DNA of 64,000 nt from Terriglobus albidus (GTDB taxonomy: Bacteria; Acidobacteriota; Terriglobia; Terriglobales; Acidobacteriaceae). Position 1 is the first letter of the stretch. Each line of letters begins with the position of its first letter. The translations under genes and the position numbers were made by a program. Where the stretch lies: positions 3,596,001-3,660,000 of the forward strand of contig NZ_CP042806.1 in assembly GCF_008000815.1 (NCBI RefSeq), given 5' to 3'. This document shows, piece by piece, positions 17,703 through 27,020 of this stretch. Below the pieces are notes generated by a model that saw only the letters and a program-made list of their open reading frames with translations, was not told the DNA's origin and did not search any database.

Positions 17703-18036
17703 ACTGAATTTCTATTCACCCGTCCTGCATCCTCTGCCGCTTTGAACAGCAGAAAAACGCAGCACCTGCTTTTGACGGCCGGCACTACGTTGGTGATGCA
17801 TAAAAATACAAGATCATGTATAAATATTCACAGCCGCTATGTCAAGTGCCTGGCGGTGTCGCTCTCAGGTCGAGATCCATGCCTCTGGATGATGTTTCGA
17901 GGCGGTGAAATCGGCGTAGAATAAAGACTGGACTCCCAGTAGTACCGCTTTTCAAGGCGAATGTATACGCGCCATCGCGAGCGTCTACCTGCAGGTGTCC
18001 CCGAATGACAGGAAGGCTTTACCCAGGTTCATCGCT
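17703..18036. promoter_or_regulatory. Divergent argR/gltB control region with two ARG boxes
   Basis: Between argR (-) and gltB (+) no gene is visible. Two 18-base sites resembling the Bacillus ARG-box consensus (CATGAATAAAAATKCAAK) lie in tandem at 17795-17812 (GATGCATAAAAATACAAG) and 17815-17832 (CATGTATAAATATTCACA). Their start-to-start spacing is 20 bases, close to one-turn multiples used by ArgR hexamers. They stand out as an A/T-rich island. They most likely repress the argR operon, and could also influence gltB, whose start is about 205 bases away. The sites are seen; binding is inference. Confidence 0.75.
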
Positions 18037-21000
18037 ATGAAGATGTCAGTGCCCTCGCTTCTCGACTCTCGCTTTGACCATGACTCCTGCGGCGTTGGTT
18101 TCGTCGCTCAGGTGTCTGCCACGCCGTCGTATGACATTCTGGCCAAAGCCCTGACCGCCCTTGCCCGTCTCGCCCATCGCGGCGCGGTTGCGGCCGACGG
18201 CAAATCGTCGGATGGCGTAGGCATTATGGCGGCGGTACCGCGCGCGCTGCTGCTGGAAGAGCTGAAACTGGACCTTCCGGCGGACAAGCCTCTGGCCGTT
18301 GGCATGTGCTTCCTGCCGGTGGATTCGGCCAAAACGGAGGCCGCCATTGTCCGCTCGTTGGAGCTTCAGTCGTTTAAGGTCCTGGCGTGGCGTACGGTGC
18401 CGACCCGTCCGGAGACGCTGGGTGAGATCGCCCTCTCCACCATGCCTGTCATCAAGCAGGTAATCGCCACCACCGACGACACCTCCACGGACGTGGAGCG
18501 TCGCCTGTACCTGGCGCGCAAGAAGTTTGACGGCTTCCTGGCTTCGGGTGAGGCCGATGGATATCTTTGTTCGCTCTCGACCCAGACCATCGTCTACAAG
18601 TCGATGTGCGCCGGCCGTCTGCTGCCCGAATTCTTTCCCGATCTGGCCAATCAGGCCTTTGTGACGTCCTTCGCGCTCTTCCATCAGCGCTACGCCACCA
18701 ACACCACGCCGACCTGGCACCGCGCACAGCCTTGTCGCGCCCTGGCGCATAACGGCGAGATCAACACCGTCTGGGGCAACCGTGCCCGCATGGCTGCGCG
18801 GGATGCCACACTGCCTGATGAGTGCAAGCCGATTCTGACGCAGGGCGGTTCCGATTCCACGTCTCTTGACGAGACCGTCGAGCTGCTTCGCTACAACGGC
18901 CGTACGCTGCCTGAGTCCCTTCGCATGCTGGTGCCGCCGGCCTACACCGCGAAGCCCTCTTCCTTCCTGCAGTACCACGTCGATATGGCTGAGCCCTGGG
19001 ACGGCCCTGCTGCGCTCGGCTTTGCCGATGGCAAGGTCGTTGGTGCGGCCCTTGACCGTAACGGTCTTCGCCCCTCGCGCTATGCCGTCACTAATACCGG
19101 TGTCGTCGTGGCTGGATCGGAGGCAGGCCTGGTCGATCTCGATCCCAACACGGTGATCGAGTCCGGACGTCTAGGGCCTGGTGAGATGTTCGTTGTCGAT
19201 CTGATCGAGCACAAGGTGCTGCACAACGACGAGCTCTTCGATCTGTTCGATGCAGATCCGACCTACCAGCAGCTTCTCGCCGAGCAGACCCCCCTGGTCA
19301 AGGCCGACATCTCCGATACACCCGACCTGAAGTCGTTGCTGCCGATTCACCTTGCCTTTGGCTACACCAAGGAAGAGGTCCGCATGATCCTCGCGCCGAT
19401 GGCGACCGAGGGTAAGGATCCGGTATGGTCGATGGGCGACGATACGCCGCTCGCGTTTCTGGCAAAGGCTCCGCGTCCTCTCTACGCTTACTTCCGCCAG
19501 CGTTTCGCCCAGGTAACCAACCCGGCGATCGATCCGCTGCGCGAGGCCTGCGTGGTTTCGCTGCATACGCGTCTCGGTCCGTGGTCACATATGCTGGACA
19601 AACATGCTCCGCTGCCGGGTATCTCGCTGTTCTCGCCCTTCCTCTCGCTGGGACAGGCCGCTGCGCTGCGTGAGCACAAGTACGATCATGCCGCCAATCT
19701 GAAGACGGTTGAGCTGCCGTGTCGCTTCGATGTAACTACGACCCTCGAAGCCGGCCTCGAAGCCGTCGGTAAGCAGGCTGTGAGCCTGGTGCGCAACGGC
19801 GCCGGCATTCTGCTGCTGACCGACCGCGGGGCTTCGGCCGCCTCGCTGCCGATCCCCATGGCGATGGCTACCGCCTACGTCAATGAGGTTCTGGTCAAAG
19901 CTGGTCTGCGAGCCAGCGTGGGTATCGCTGTAGAAGCAGGAGACTGTCGCGACATTCACCACGCCGCCGTCCTTATCGGCTACGGCGCAGGTGCAGTCTG
20001 TCCGTGGCTGGCCCTCGAAAGCGGCCGGGCTCTTACTCCCGCCGGAACCGACCCCTACGAGTCCGAGAAGAAGATGCTCAAGGCGCTCGATACGGGACTG
20101 GCCAAGATCATGTCGAAGATGGGTGTCTCTGTCGTCGACTCCTACCGCTCGGCCCACCTCTTCGACATCCTCGGTCTGCACAACAGTGTCGTCGACAAGT
20201 GCTTCCCGGAGACGCCGGCTCCTATTTCGGGTATCGGCTTTGCCGAGATCGAGCAGCAGCTTCGCAAGCTTTGGGGTGCAGAGCTGGCGACGGATCTTAC
20301 CGATCCGGGCTGGGTTAAGTTCCGCCGCGCCGACGGTACTGAGCCGCACGGCTGGGCTCCTCCGCTGGTGAAGGAGTTGCAGACGGTTGTAGGTTCGGCC
20401 CGTAACGTTCCCGCCGCTGCCGACCCCGCTGCCGCCTTCCAGATGTATACGCAGAACGTCGCCAACCGCGAACCCGCCTTCCTCCGTGATCTGCTGGAGA
20501 TTCGTCCTGCAGGACCGGAGCTTCCGGTAAGTGCGGTAGAGGCGCCGGAAAAGATGTACCGCCGCTTCATCGCGTCGGCCATGTCGCTCGGTTCGCTGAG
20601 CCCCGAGGCCCACTCGACCATCACGCTGGCCATGAATACCCTCGGCGGTAAGTCCAACACGGGTGAGGGTGGAGAAGACCCCGGCGTCTACAAGCCGAGC
20701 CCGGCTGTCTCCAGCTTCCGCACGCCCGGCGGTGGTGTCGTTACCATGGCCCGCAACGAGAGCGAGGGCAGCGTCGCCGTCGCCGAGCCGATCGTTGCGG
20801 CTCCAGCGATCCACGGTCTGCTGAATAACAAGATCAAGCAGGTTGCCAGCGGACGCTTTGGCGTTACGGCCGAGTATCTGGCTAACGCTGAGGAGATCGA
20901 GATCAAGGTCGCCCAGGGCGCCAAGCCCGGTGAGGGCGGACAGTTGCCCGGACACAAGGTCTCGGGCCTGATCGCTCGTCTGCGCCATGCGCAGCCGGGT

Positions 21001-22515
21001 GTGCCGCTGATCTCTCCGCCTCCGCACCACGACATCTACTCGATTGAGGACCTGGCACAGCTCATTCACGACCTGAAGCACGTCAATCCGCGTGCGGCTG
21101 TCGGAGTGAAGCTGGTCTCCTCCTGTGGAGTTGGAACGGTAGCCGCGGGTGTGGCCAAAGCATATGCCGATTACATCGTGATCGCCGGCAATACCGGCGG
21201 TACCGGTGCAGCGGCGCTATCGTCGATCAAGTATGCGGGTAATCCGTGGGAGCTTGGTCTGGCCGAAGCCCAGCAGGTGCTGATCGAAAACGGTATGCGT
21301 GGACGCGTCCGTCTGCGTACCGACGGTGGTCTCTCGACGGCTCGCGACATCCTGGTCGCTGCGCTTCTCGGAGCGGACGAGTTTGCCTTCGGAACGGCAG
21401 TGCTGGTGACTCTGGGCTGCGATATGGCGCGCCAGTGCCACCTGAACTCCTGCCCGACCGGCATTGCTACGCAGAAGCCTGAACTCCGCGCGAAGTTCCG
21501 CGGTAAGCCTGAGCACGTCGTCCAGTTCTTCCAGCAGCTCGCTTCGGAAGTCCAACAGCTTCTCGCCCGTTACGGTCTGCCTTCGCTGGAAGCCGCAACC
21601 GGACGTGCCGATCTTCTGGAGCAGGTCCGCTTCGATGGCGGTCTGGATCTGAAGCCGATGCTGGCCGTACCTACCGAAGGGGGCGCAGTTCGCTGGCAGG
21701 GAGGCCGCAATGATCGTCCGGTCTCGCGGCCTGCTGTCGACGAGGCTTGGGTTGCTCCGGCTATCGACGCCGCAAAGCAGGGGATGCCGTATCGTGTGCA
21801 CTCCGACGTGGCGAACCGTGACCGCGCCATCGGTGCCCGCATCGCAGGCGAGCTGGCGCTGCTGAAGTCCCGCTCTGAGTCGCCGCTGCCTCGTCCGGAC
21901 ATCACGCTGAACCTGAACGGCACTGCCGGTCAGTCCTTCGGTTGCTTCGCGGTCGACGGTATGAAGCTCATCCTGGAAGGTCAGGCCAACGACTTCGTCG
22001 GCAAAGGGCTTGCAGGCGGTGAGATCATCCTGCGCGCCCGCGGTCTGGCGGCACAGGACTCCGGTCATCACGTCATCCTCGGCAACGTGGCTCTCTACGG
22101 CGCTACCAGTGGCACACTCTTCGCCGCCGGCCGCGCAGGCGAACGCTTTGCGGTCCGTAACTCCGGCGCCACTGCTGTGGTGGAAGGTATCGGCGACCAC
22201 GGCTGCGAGTACATGACGGGCGGCATGGCTGTCATTCTCGGTAAGACCGGCATCAACTTCGGCGCCGGCATGACCGGCGGTATCGCCTGGGTGTACGACG
22301 CTGACGGTAGCTTCATGGCAACGAAGCGTTGCCATGAAGAGTTCCTGGCTCCTGAGACCTTCGAGCAGGCAGGCGAGCATGCGCAGATGCAGCTCCACGA
22401 ACTGATCGAAGCACACGTGGAAAGGTCGAACAGCTCGCTGGCGAAAACTCTGCTGGCCGACTGGGCGAATGCATCGCAGAAGTTCATCCGCCTGGTGCCC
22501 AAGCCGCAGGCGTAA
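18037..22515 (+). CDS. gltB: Glutamate synthase large subunit
   Basis: GltB makes two glutamates from glutamine and 2-oxoglutarate. From the ATG at 18037 it has 1,492 residues, normal for the family. The N-terminal nucleophile is Cys18 in HDSCGVGFVAQ, preceded by a short propeptide. The glutamine amidotransferase domain covers about 18-430, followed by the central domain and the FMN/2-oxoglutarate domain. The [3Fe-4S] ligands are in CDMARQCHLNSC (Cys1128, Cys1134, Cys1139). The GXGXG domain closes the protein. A GTG at 17995 would add 14 residues. No gltD small subunit follows, so it must lie elsewhere or electrons come from ferredoxin. A terminator follows. Confidence 0.96.
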   Translation: MKMSVPSLLDSRFDHDSCGVGFVAQVSATPSYDILAKALTALARLAHRGAVAADGKSSDGVGIMAAVPRALLLEELKLDLPADKPLAVGMCFLPVDSAKTEAAIVRSLELQSFKVLAWRTVPTRPETLGEIALSTMPVIKQVIATTDDTSTDVERRLYLARKKFDGFLASGEADGYLCSLSTQTIVYKSMCAGRLLPEFFPDLANQAFVTSFALFHQRYATNTTPTWHRAQPCRALAHNGEINTVWGNRARMAARDATLPDECKPILTQGGSDSTSLDETVELLRYNGRTLPESLRMLVPPAYTAKPSSFLQYHVDMAEPWDGPAALGFADGKVVGAALDRNGLRPSRYAVTNTGVVVAGSEAGLVDLDPNTVIESGRLGPGEMFVVDLIEHKVLHNDELFDLFDADPTYQQLLAEQTPLVKADISDTPDLKSLLPIHLAFGYTKEEVRMILAPMATEGKDPVWSMGDDTPLAFLAKAPRPLYAYFRQRFAQVTNPAIDPLREACVVSLHTRLGPWSHMLDKHAPLPGISLFSPFLSLGQAAALREHKYDHAANLKTVELPCRFDVTTTLEAGLEAVGKQAVSLVRNGAGILLLTDRGASAASLPIPMAMATAYVNEVLVKAGLRASVGIAVEAGDCRDIHHAAVLIGYGAGAVCPWLALESGRALTPAGTDPYESEKKMLKALDTGLAKIMSKMGVSVVDSYRSAHLFDILGLHNSVVDKCFPETPAPISGIGFAEIEQQLRKLWGAELATDLTDPGWVKFRRADGTEPHGWAPPLVKELQTVVGSARNVPAAADPAAAFQMYTQNVANREPAFLRDLLEIRPAGPELPVSAVEAPEKMYRRFIASAMSLGSLSPEAHSTITLAMNTLGGKSNTGEGGEDPGVYKPSPAVSSFRTPGGGVVTMARNESEGSVAVAEPIVAAPAIHGLLNNKIKQVASGRFGVTAEYLANAEEIEIKVAQGAKPGEGGQLPGHKVSGLIARLRHAQPGVPLISPPPHHDIYSIEDLAQLIHDLKHVNPRAAVGVKLVSSCGVGTVAAGVAKAYADYIVIAGNTGGTGAAALSSIKYAGNPWELGLAEAQQVLIENGMRGRVRLRTDGGLSTARDILVAALLGADEFAFGTAVLVTLGCDMARQCHLNSCPTGIATQKPELRAKFRGKPEHVVQFFQQLASEVQQLLARYGLPSLEAATGRADLLEQVRFDGGLDLKPMLAVPTEGGAVRWQGGRNDRPVSRPAVDEAWVAPAIDAAKQGMPYRVHSDVANRDRAIGARIAGELALLKSRSESPLPRPDITLNLNGTAGQSFGCFAVDGMKLILEGQANDFVGKGLAGGEIILRARGLAAQDSGHHVILGNVALYGATSGTLFAAGRAGERFAVRNSGATAVVEGIGDHGCEYMTGGMAVILGKTGINFGAGMTGGIAWVYDADGSFMATKRCHEEFLAPETFEQAGEHAQMQLHELIEAHVERSNSSLAKTLLADWANASQKFIRLVPKPQA

Positions 22516-22535
22516 GAGGAGAACCTAACAGTAGG

Positions 22536-22570
22536 AACCGGCTGACAGCCTACGCTGCCAGCCGGTTTTG
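22536..22570. terminator. Terminator after gltB
   Basis: AACCGGCTG (22536-22544) pairs with CAGCCGGTT (22559-22567). The inner CAGC and GCTG extend the stem, and TTTTGTC follows. It lies just before the convergent methyltransferase stop and may serve both. Confidence 0.85.
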
Positions 22571-22574
22571 TCTT

Positions 22575-23201
22575 TCAAGGTCGACGACCAGAGAAGGTGA
22601 ATCGAGCACAGAGGAACTGCTGCAGCTTGCCTGTGGGAGTCTCATGCATCAGAAGCTCCGAGTCTTCGAGCGTGAAGCCCTCACCAAAGGCAGCAACAAG
22701 AGAGTCCTTGTCGTAGCGATGTACTTCGAGGCCGCTGCAGCGAGTGGGACCTTCCGGGCCGAAGGTTGAAATCAAAATTCGGCCTCCTGCTTTAAGTGCG
22801 CGTTTCACCTCGTTGACGTAGCGCTCCCGGCGCACCTGTTCTACCAGGAAGTGGAAGACAGCACGATCGTGCCAGAGATCGTAGTGGTGTTCCGGCAGTG
22901 TAATCTCCGTCACATCGCCTGCGACCCATGTCACAGACTGCGCGCCTGCGCCAAGCCGGTGACGGACTTCCGCCAGCGCGGACGCAGATAGATCGAGCGC
23001 TGTGAGATGAGTGAATCCATCTGCGAGCAGGTCGTCTATGAGCGTGGATTCACCGGCGCCAACGTCGATGATCTCGGCTGTCTTTTGCAGGCCTTCTCCG
23101 CGTATCCAGCGAAGAGAATGCTCAAGATGAGGTGTGTACCAGCTCACCTCGGATGGACGTTTCGTCTTGAATACATTTTCCCAATGTTCTTTGAGGTCCA
23201 T
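22575..23201 (-). CDS. Class I SAM-dependent methyltransferase
   Basis: This 208-residue Rossmann-fold methyltransferase has motif I IIDVGAGESTLIDDLL, motif II LTALDLSASAL and a motif IV-like region WHDRAVFHFLV, then LKAGGRILISTFG. The N-terminal EHWENVFKTKRPSEVSWY is common in small methyltransferases of unknown substrate, some linked to thiol or metalloid stress. The ATG at 23201 is preferred to the TTG two codons upstream. It lies 41 bases after the tetR-family gene on the same strand, so both are probably co-transcribed and regulated together. The substrate is unknown. Confidence 0.85.
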   Translation of the reverse strand: MDLKEHWENVFKTKRPSEVSWYTPHLEHSLRWIRGEGLQKTAEIIDVGAGESTLIDDLLADGFTHLTALDLSASALAEVRHRLGAGAQSVTWVAGDVTEITLPEHHYDLWHDRAVFHFLVEQVRRERYVNEVKRALKAGGRILISTFGPEGPTRCSGLEVHRYDKDSLVAAFGEGFTLEDSELLMHETPTGKLQQFLCARFTFSGRRP

Positions 23202-23242
23202 AACCAACTGTATCGTCGATCCGAAAGCCAGCCCGCCGGGGA

Positions 23243-23818
23243 TCAGAAAGTGCCCAGTAGAAAATCCCTCGTGTTTGCCAGTATCTTCTCTCGCAACGCG
23301 GGGTCCGGCAGCAAGCGGGCAATCTGAATTGCCCCGATCATCGTAGAAAAGATCACAAAAAACGCGCGTTCTTTGTCGACAGTTCTACGGCCCGGCATGA
23401 ATGGCTGCATGAGGTCCTTATAGTTCCTAAGCTCGTCGAAGATCCGGCTCTTCATCTCCTTGCTGGTACGCACCATCTCGGGCGCGAGGGCGGTCAGAGG
23501 GCACCAGTTCTCAGCCTGGGAGCAGTGTTCTGGCTGGAGATAGGTTGTTACGATCGCCTTCCACGCAACCTCAGGACGAGATTCTTTCGCGGCCTTCAAA
23601 AGACGGTCGGTGATCTCGCGGAAAGCCTCGTTTAACGATTCGAGGAGTAGTTCATCCTTGCTCTCGAAATGTTTATAGAAGCCGCCATGGGTCAGACCCG
23701 TGTCTTGCATCACTGTGGAAACGGCAGCGCCAGTCAGGCCTTCCGTGCGAATTCGCCGTGAGGCGTCTTTCACGATCTTCTGATGGGTTGCAGCTTTGTG
23801 CTCCGGCGGGTATCGCAT
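23243..23818 (-). CDS. TetR/AcrR family transcriptional regulator
   Basis: The protein has 191 residues with an N-terminal helix-turn-helix at about 35-65: AVSTVMQDTGLTHGGFYKHFESKDELL, where the GFYKHF recognition pattern is typical of TetR repressors. The C-terminal ligand domain contains two Cys (HCSQAENWC) that could sense an electrophile or oxidant. It is divergent from a small membrane protein. A palindrome with arms CTATAGGAT lies in the shared promoter, and a half-site TATAGGAT lies 9 bases from its own start, so it probably represses both directions. The ligand is unknown. Confidence 0.9.
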   Translation of the reverse strand: MRYPPEHKAATHQKIVKDASRRIRTEGLTGAAVSTVMQDTGLTHGGFYKHFESKDELLLESLNEAFREITDRLLKAAKESRPEVAWKAIVTTYLQPEHCSQAENWCPLTALAPEMVRTSKEMKSRIFDELRNYKDLMQPFMPGRRTVDKERAFFVIFSTMIGAIQIARLLPDPALREKILANTRDFLLGTF

Positions 23819-23826
23819 CGCCTCAT

Positions 23827-23918
23827 TATAGGATTTCGCGCATCATCTAACTTCGGTGACAGCCCGAGGCGGACTGTAGAAAAACTGCATCTATAGGATG
23901 ATATGAATAATCCTATAG
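23827..23918. promoter_or_regulatory. Candidate TetR operator region
   Basis: A perfect inverted repeat CTATAGGAT (23891-23899) / ATCCTATAG (23910-23918) with a 10-base spacer lies 18 bases before the membrane protein start at 23936. A further copy of the half-site, TATAGGAT (23827-23834), lies next to the TetR start. The shape and position fit operators of the divergent TetR protein. Binding is inferred. Confidence 0.7.
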
Positions 23919-23935
23919 CGCATAGGGAGGTCTCT

Positions 23936-24460
23936 ATGCCATCAGAAGTTCTGTTCCTCGCACATCTCGGCCTCGGATATGTCGCTTGTCTGCTGTGGTT
24001 TCGGACCTACGCACTACCGAAGCTGCAGTCAATGGAAAGATTCCAGGCACAACGGATTATCGCCACGATTCACAGCTTTCGTTTCTTCGGACTCGTCTTT
24101 ATCCTTCCTGGAGTCGTGGGCATCAATCTTCCCGCGGGCTTTGCCACGTTCGCTGCCTATGGAGATCTGGCAACAGGGCTATTGGCTATAGCAGCACTCT
24201 TAGCGGTGAGGATACGTCCTCTCTTCTGGTCGCTGGTTGTGGCTTTTAATCTTGTCGGCGCAACAGACATCGTTCTGGACTACTACCACGCAACTCGAGT
24301 TGGGCTCCCTGCTCTTGCGGGACAATTGGGCGCTACTTATGTGATTCCGATTATCTATGTGCCCGTGTTGATGATCACTCATGTGACTGCGCTCTATTGG
24401 CTTCTACGTCCTCAGCAGAAGGTGGTGCATGCGCTTACCGGGAGCGCATTCGCGGAATAG
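23936..24460 (+). CDS. Small multi-spanning membrane protein, TetR-linked
   Basis: The 174-residue protein has about four to five hydrophobic segments (VLFLAHLGLGYVACLLWF, FFGLVFILPGVVGINL, ATGLLAIAALLAV, LFWSLVVAFNLVGATDIVL, YVIPIIYVPVLMITHVTALYWLL), so it is an inner membrane protein. I do not recognise a family. The ATG at 23936 has a GGGAGG site 5 bases away. The upstream ATG at 23903 lies inside the operator palindrome and is unlikely. Being divergent from a TetR regulator suggests that it responds to the same signal, perhaps in detoxification; that is inference. Confidence 0.75.
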   Translation: MPSEVLFLAHLGLGYVACLLWFRTYALPKLQSMERFQAQRIIATIHSFRFFGLVFILPGVVGINLPAGFATFAAYGDLATGLLAIAALLAVRIRPLFWSLVVAFNLVGATDIVLDYYHATRVGLPALAGQLGATYVIPIIYVPVLMITHVTALYWLLRPQQKVVHALTGSAFAE

Positions 24461-24476
24461 ATACGAAGCGGGTGCA

Positions 24477-24512
24477 TGCGAAAAGCTCTCCTCGATAGGA
24501 GAGCTTTTCGCA
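24477..24512. terminator. Strong hairpin after the membrane protein
   Basis: A 16-bp perfect stem (24477-24492 with 24497-24512) has the loop CGAT. The stem includes AAAAG on the left and CTTTT on the right, so it can act in either direction. It starts 17 bases after the stop codon. Confidence 0.85.
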
Positions 24513-24854
24513 CGCAGTCTGGTCACATCACTGCACAAAAGATGATGCTGGCGCGTGTAGTGAGTAGGATCTCCGGGGGCGACAAAGGCTTGTTCCATAG
24601 CAGATCATCGGCCCGCTCAGCATGCGATCGTCAATCTCCAAGTCCTCATGTCGCCCCCTAACGCTTCTGAAGAAATGAATAATTAAAAATTCTTTTGACA
24701 AGATGGGGATGATAGCGGTAACGTCTCCGGTGTCCGTTTCCAGTTGTGTGAGCAACCTCGCACAGGTCTCTGCTCGAAGCGTTTGCTGAGTTAGATTTTG
24801 CTTTGGTTCTCGAGATGAGTTCGTAACGATCTTGTCCGAGGAGGAGAGTGCGTT
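24513..24854 (+). other. Intergenic region with a long-range inverted repeat, possible structured leader
   Basis: No gene is visible in these 342 bases. GGGGGCGACA (24575-24584) is exactly complementary to TGTCGCCCCC (24649-24658), with 64 bases between that could fold into inner hairpins. This could be a small RNA, a riboswitch-like leader or a terminator. Downstream, TTGACA (24695-24700) resembles a -35 box, but no good -10 box follows at the usual distance. GGAGGAGAG just before 24855 is the ribosome site of the next gene. Confidence 0.4.
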
Positions 24855-26837
24855 TTGAAGAGTGTCCCCCTTGTCCGCCTGCTTGCAGGCTTGGCTGCCT
24901 TTATTTGTGTCTCCGCCGCTCATGGACAATTGACCGTCTCCGGCGACACAACCCTGAACAGTAATCACCCGACATTCAACTATGGTTCGCTCTCCAATCT
25001 TTACGTGAGCGCCAGCCAGAAAACGCTGGTGCAGTTCGATCTTTCCGCGCTTCCTGCCGGAACAACAGCCAGCCAGCTCGCGCGTGCGACGGTTAGCCTG
25101 TATGTGAACCGCGTCAATACTCCTGGGCTGATCAGCGTGGCGCCAGTGAATGCGTCATGGAATGAATACTCGGTTACCAACGCAACTGCGCCTGCCATCG
25201 GTACCGCATTTACCAGCTTTACAGCTACGATACCTGGTCAGTATGTCGTAATCGACGTGACCAGCCAGGTGCAGTCTTGGCTTTCAAGTCCGGGAACGAA
25301 CTTTGGTATTGCGCTTACTACCAACGCGGCGAACGTGCTGTTGGATGCAAAAGAGAATGATCAGACATCCCATGCGAGTTCGTTGGATGTTGTTATAACT
25401 TCCATGGGCGCCACTGGAGCGACCGGCGCCATCGGGCCGCAAGGGCCGCAAGGTATTCAAGGCATTCAAGGTGTAACTGGCGCCGTAGGCCCGCAGGGTG
25501 TTGCAGGTGCGGCTGGGGCCACAGGAGCAATCGGAGCCACAGGCGCTACAGGAGCGACCGGCGCCCCCATTGCCTTCAAGAATACCTGGAGCAGTTCGAC
25601 CATCTATGCGATTGGAGATGCTGTGTTCTACAACGGCAGCTCCTGGATCGCTTTGACGAGCAACCTCAATGTGACGCCTGGTTCTGACGGAACGGTTTGG
25701 GCGTTGTTGGCCCAGCAAGGCGCAACCGGGGCAACCGGAGCGACGGGGGCTCAAGGCATACAGGGTATTCAAGGTATCGTGGGTGCCACAGGCGCAACAG
25801 GCGCCCAGGGCGCCGCCGGTGTGACAGGAGCAACCGGTGCGACGGGAGCAACTGGAGCGACCGGGTCACCCGTGAGCTTCCAGGGTACCTGGAGCAGTAC
25901 GACCGCCTACAACATTGGAGATGCTGTGTTCTATAACGGCAGCTCCTGGATTGCTCTGTCGGGAAACTTCAACATAACGCCTGGTTCTGATGGCACGGTG
26001 TGGGCATTGTTGGCACAACAAGGTGCAACCGGAGCGACGGGTGCAACGGGAGCCACTGGCGCAACCGGAGCGCAGGGCATTCAAGGTATTCAGGGTGTAA
26101 CTGGATCCCAGGGCACTGCCGGAGCGGCAGGCGCCACTGGAGCTACAGGTGCGACGGGGGCTACTGGAGCGTCGGGTACCGTAGCGTATCAGAGTGTCTA
26201 CTCTGCTGGTACGACCTATTCGCTGGGCGATGTCGTCTCTGACTCCAACTACTACAACAGCTATATTTCGTTGGCGAACAACAACGTTGGAAACGCGCTT
26301 CCAGTCGGAAATACGCCTACTGCTTTCTGGGCTCGTCTGGCCTCTCAGGGTGCGCAGGGATTGCAGGGTAATGTGGGGCCTGCGGGCGCAACCGGAGCTC
26401 AGGGCGCCACTGGCGCAACGGGAGCGACCGGACCGGCGGGGACGGCCGGCGATGGTCAGACATTGACAAGCCTTCCGCTTGTTGTTGTCGGTCACGGTGC
26501 CGCTTCGACCCAGGCGAATTTCTCGCTTACCTCCAGCGCGGCGACAACATCTTCGACGAGTAATTACTACATCGTTGCAACGCTGGCGCCGAGTTCCTGC
26601 CATGCGTATGTAACCATCTACTCTCCTTCGAACGCGATCACCTGGAATCTCTTCGAAGCGACTTACAGCGGTGGCTCCACTTTCGGTACACCGTCATCCT
26701 CGTCGTGTGCGACCAGTAGCGGCAATAGTTACAGTTGCACGATCGATGGCGGAACAGTCAGCGCTGGTACTGCGCTCTGGCTGAATGAAACAAATGCAAC
26801 TCTCGCAAACTTTACGACAGCGTTTTCTTGTCAGTAA
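24855..26837 (+). CDS. Secreted DNRLRE / collagen-like repeat protein
   Basis: The protein has 660 residues. It starts at a TTG with a strong GGAGGAGAG site, followed by a signal peptide ending in SAAHG. Residues about 25-180 form a DNRLRE-type beta domain ([27 protein letters not shown] ... DVTSQVQSW). Then come four Gly-X-Y collagen-like tracts (GATGATG, GIQGIQG) separated by three small domains of the carbohydrate-binding type ([23 protein letters not shown]). A C-terminal domain with several Cys ends the protein. The first two small domains and their collagen tracts are a 303-base duplication. It probably forms trimeric surface fibres. The next genes are also surface or secreted proteins. 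Confidence 0.8.
   Translation: MKSVPLVRLLAGLAAFICVSAAHGQLTVSGDTTLNSNHPTFNYGSLSNLYVSASQKTLVQFDLSALPAGTTASQLARATVSLYVNRVNTPGLISVAPVNASWNEYSVTNATAPAIGTAFTSFTATIPGQYVVIDVTSQVQSWLSSPGTNFGIALTTNAANVLLDAKENDQTSHASSLDVVITSMGATGATGAIGPQGPQGIQGIQGVTGAVGPQGVAGAAGATGAIGATGATGATGAPIAFKNTWSSSTIYAIGDAVFYNGSSWIALTSNLNVTPGSDGTVWALLAQQGATGATGATGAQGIQGIQGIVGATGATGAQGAAGVTGATGATGATGATGSPVSFQGTWSSTTAYNIGDAVFYNGSSWIALSGNFNITPGSDGTVWALLAQQGATGATGATGATGATGAQGIQGIQGVTGSQGTAGAAGATGATGATGATGASGTVAYQSVYSAGTTYSLGDVVSDSNYYNSYISLANNNVGNALPVGNTPTAFWARLASQGAQGLQGNVGPAGATGAQGATGATGATGPAGTAGDGQTLTSLPLVVVGHGAASTQANFSLTSSAATTSSTSNYYIVATLAPSSCHAYVTIYSPSNAITWNLFEATYSGGSTFGTPSSSSCATSSGNSYSCTIDGGTVSAGTALWLNETNATLANFTTAFSCQ
25568..26173 (+). 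repeat. Two-copy 303-base tandem module (binding domain plus collagen tract)
   Basis: The block around ATTGGAGATGCTGTGTTCTA recurs from 25611 to 25914, a 303-base (101-codon) shift. It covers one carbohydrate-binding-like domain and the collagen-like tract after it. DNA similarity is high in the domain core, so the duplication is recent or kept homogeneous. A third, more diverged domain follows at about 26180. The edges are approximate. Confidence 0.75.
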
Positions 26838-26846
26838 CAGGTACGG

Positions 26847-26888
26847 CATCGCCGCTTCCCGAAGTTCGGGCAGCGGCGATGGATCGTT
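26847..26888 (+). terminator. Terminator after the collagen-like gene
   Basis: CATCGCCGCT (26847-26856) pairs with AGCGGCGATG (26872-26881), and the inner CCCGAA/TTCGGG extends the stem after one mismatch. A T-rich stretch (GATCGTTTTGTTTT) follows. Confidence 0.8.
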
Positions 26889-27020
26889 TTGTTTTCATCG
26901 AATCCCACGAGCAAGTTGGATGGGATAACGCAACACAAATCAACGGTTGGAAAGCTGATCTAGTACGCAATTAATCCCGGGTTCGTGTGTGGAGTCATAC
27001 CTCAGGAAGGAAATTACGTT

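Noticed and set aside
19585-21081. A 498-codon open frame on the minus strand inside gltB, and another of about 400 codons at 21217-22416
   Set aside because: Both lie wholly inside a clearly real gene, have Arg/Leu/Asp-rich low-information translations and show no family motif. They follow from codon bias on the opposite strand.
23903-23935. Upstream ATG of the TetR-linked membrane protein
   Set aside because: It lies inside the operator palindrome and has no ribosome site, whereas ATG 23936 has GGGAGG.
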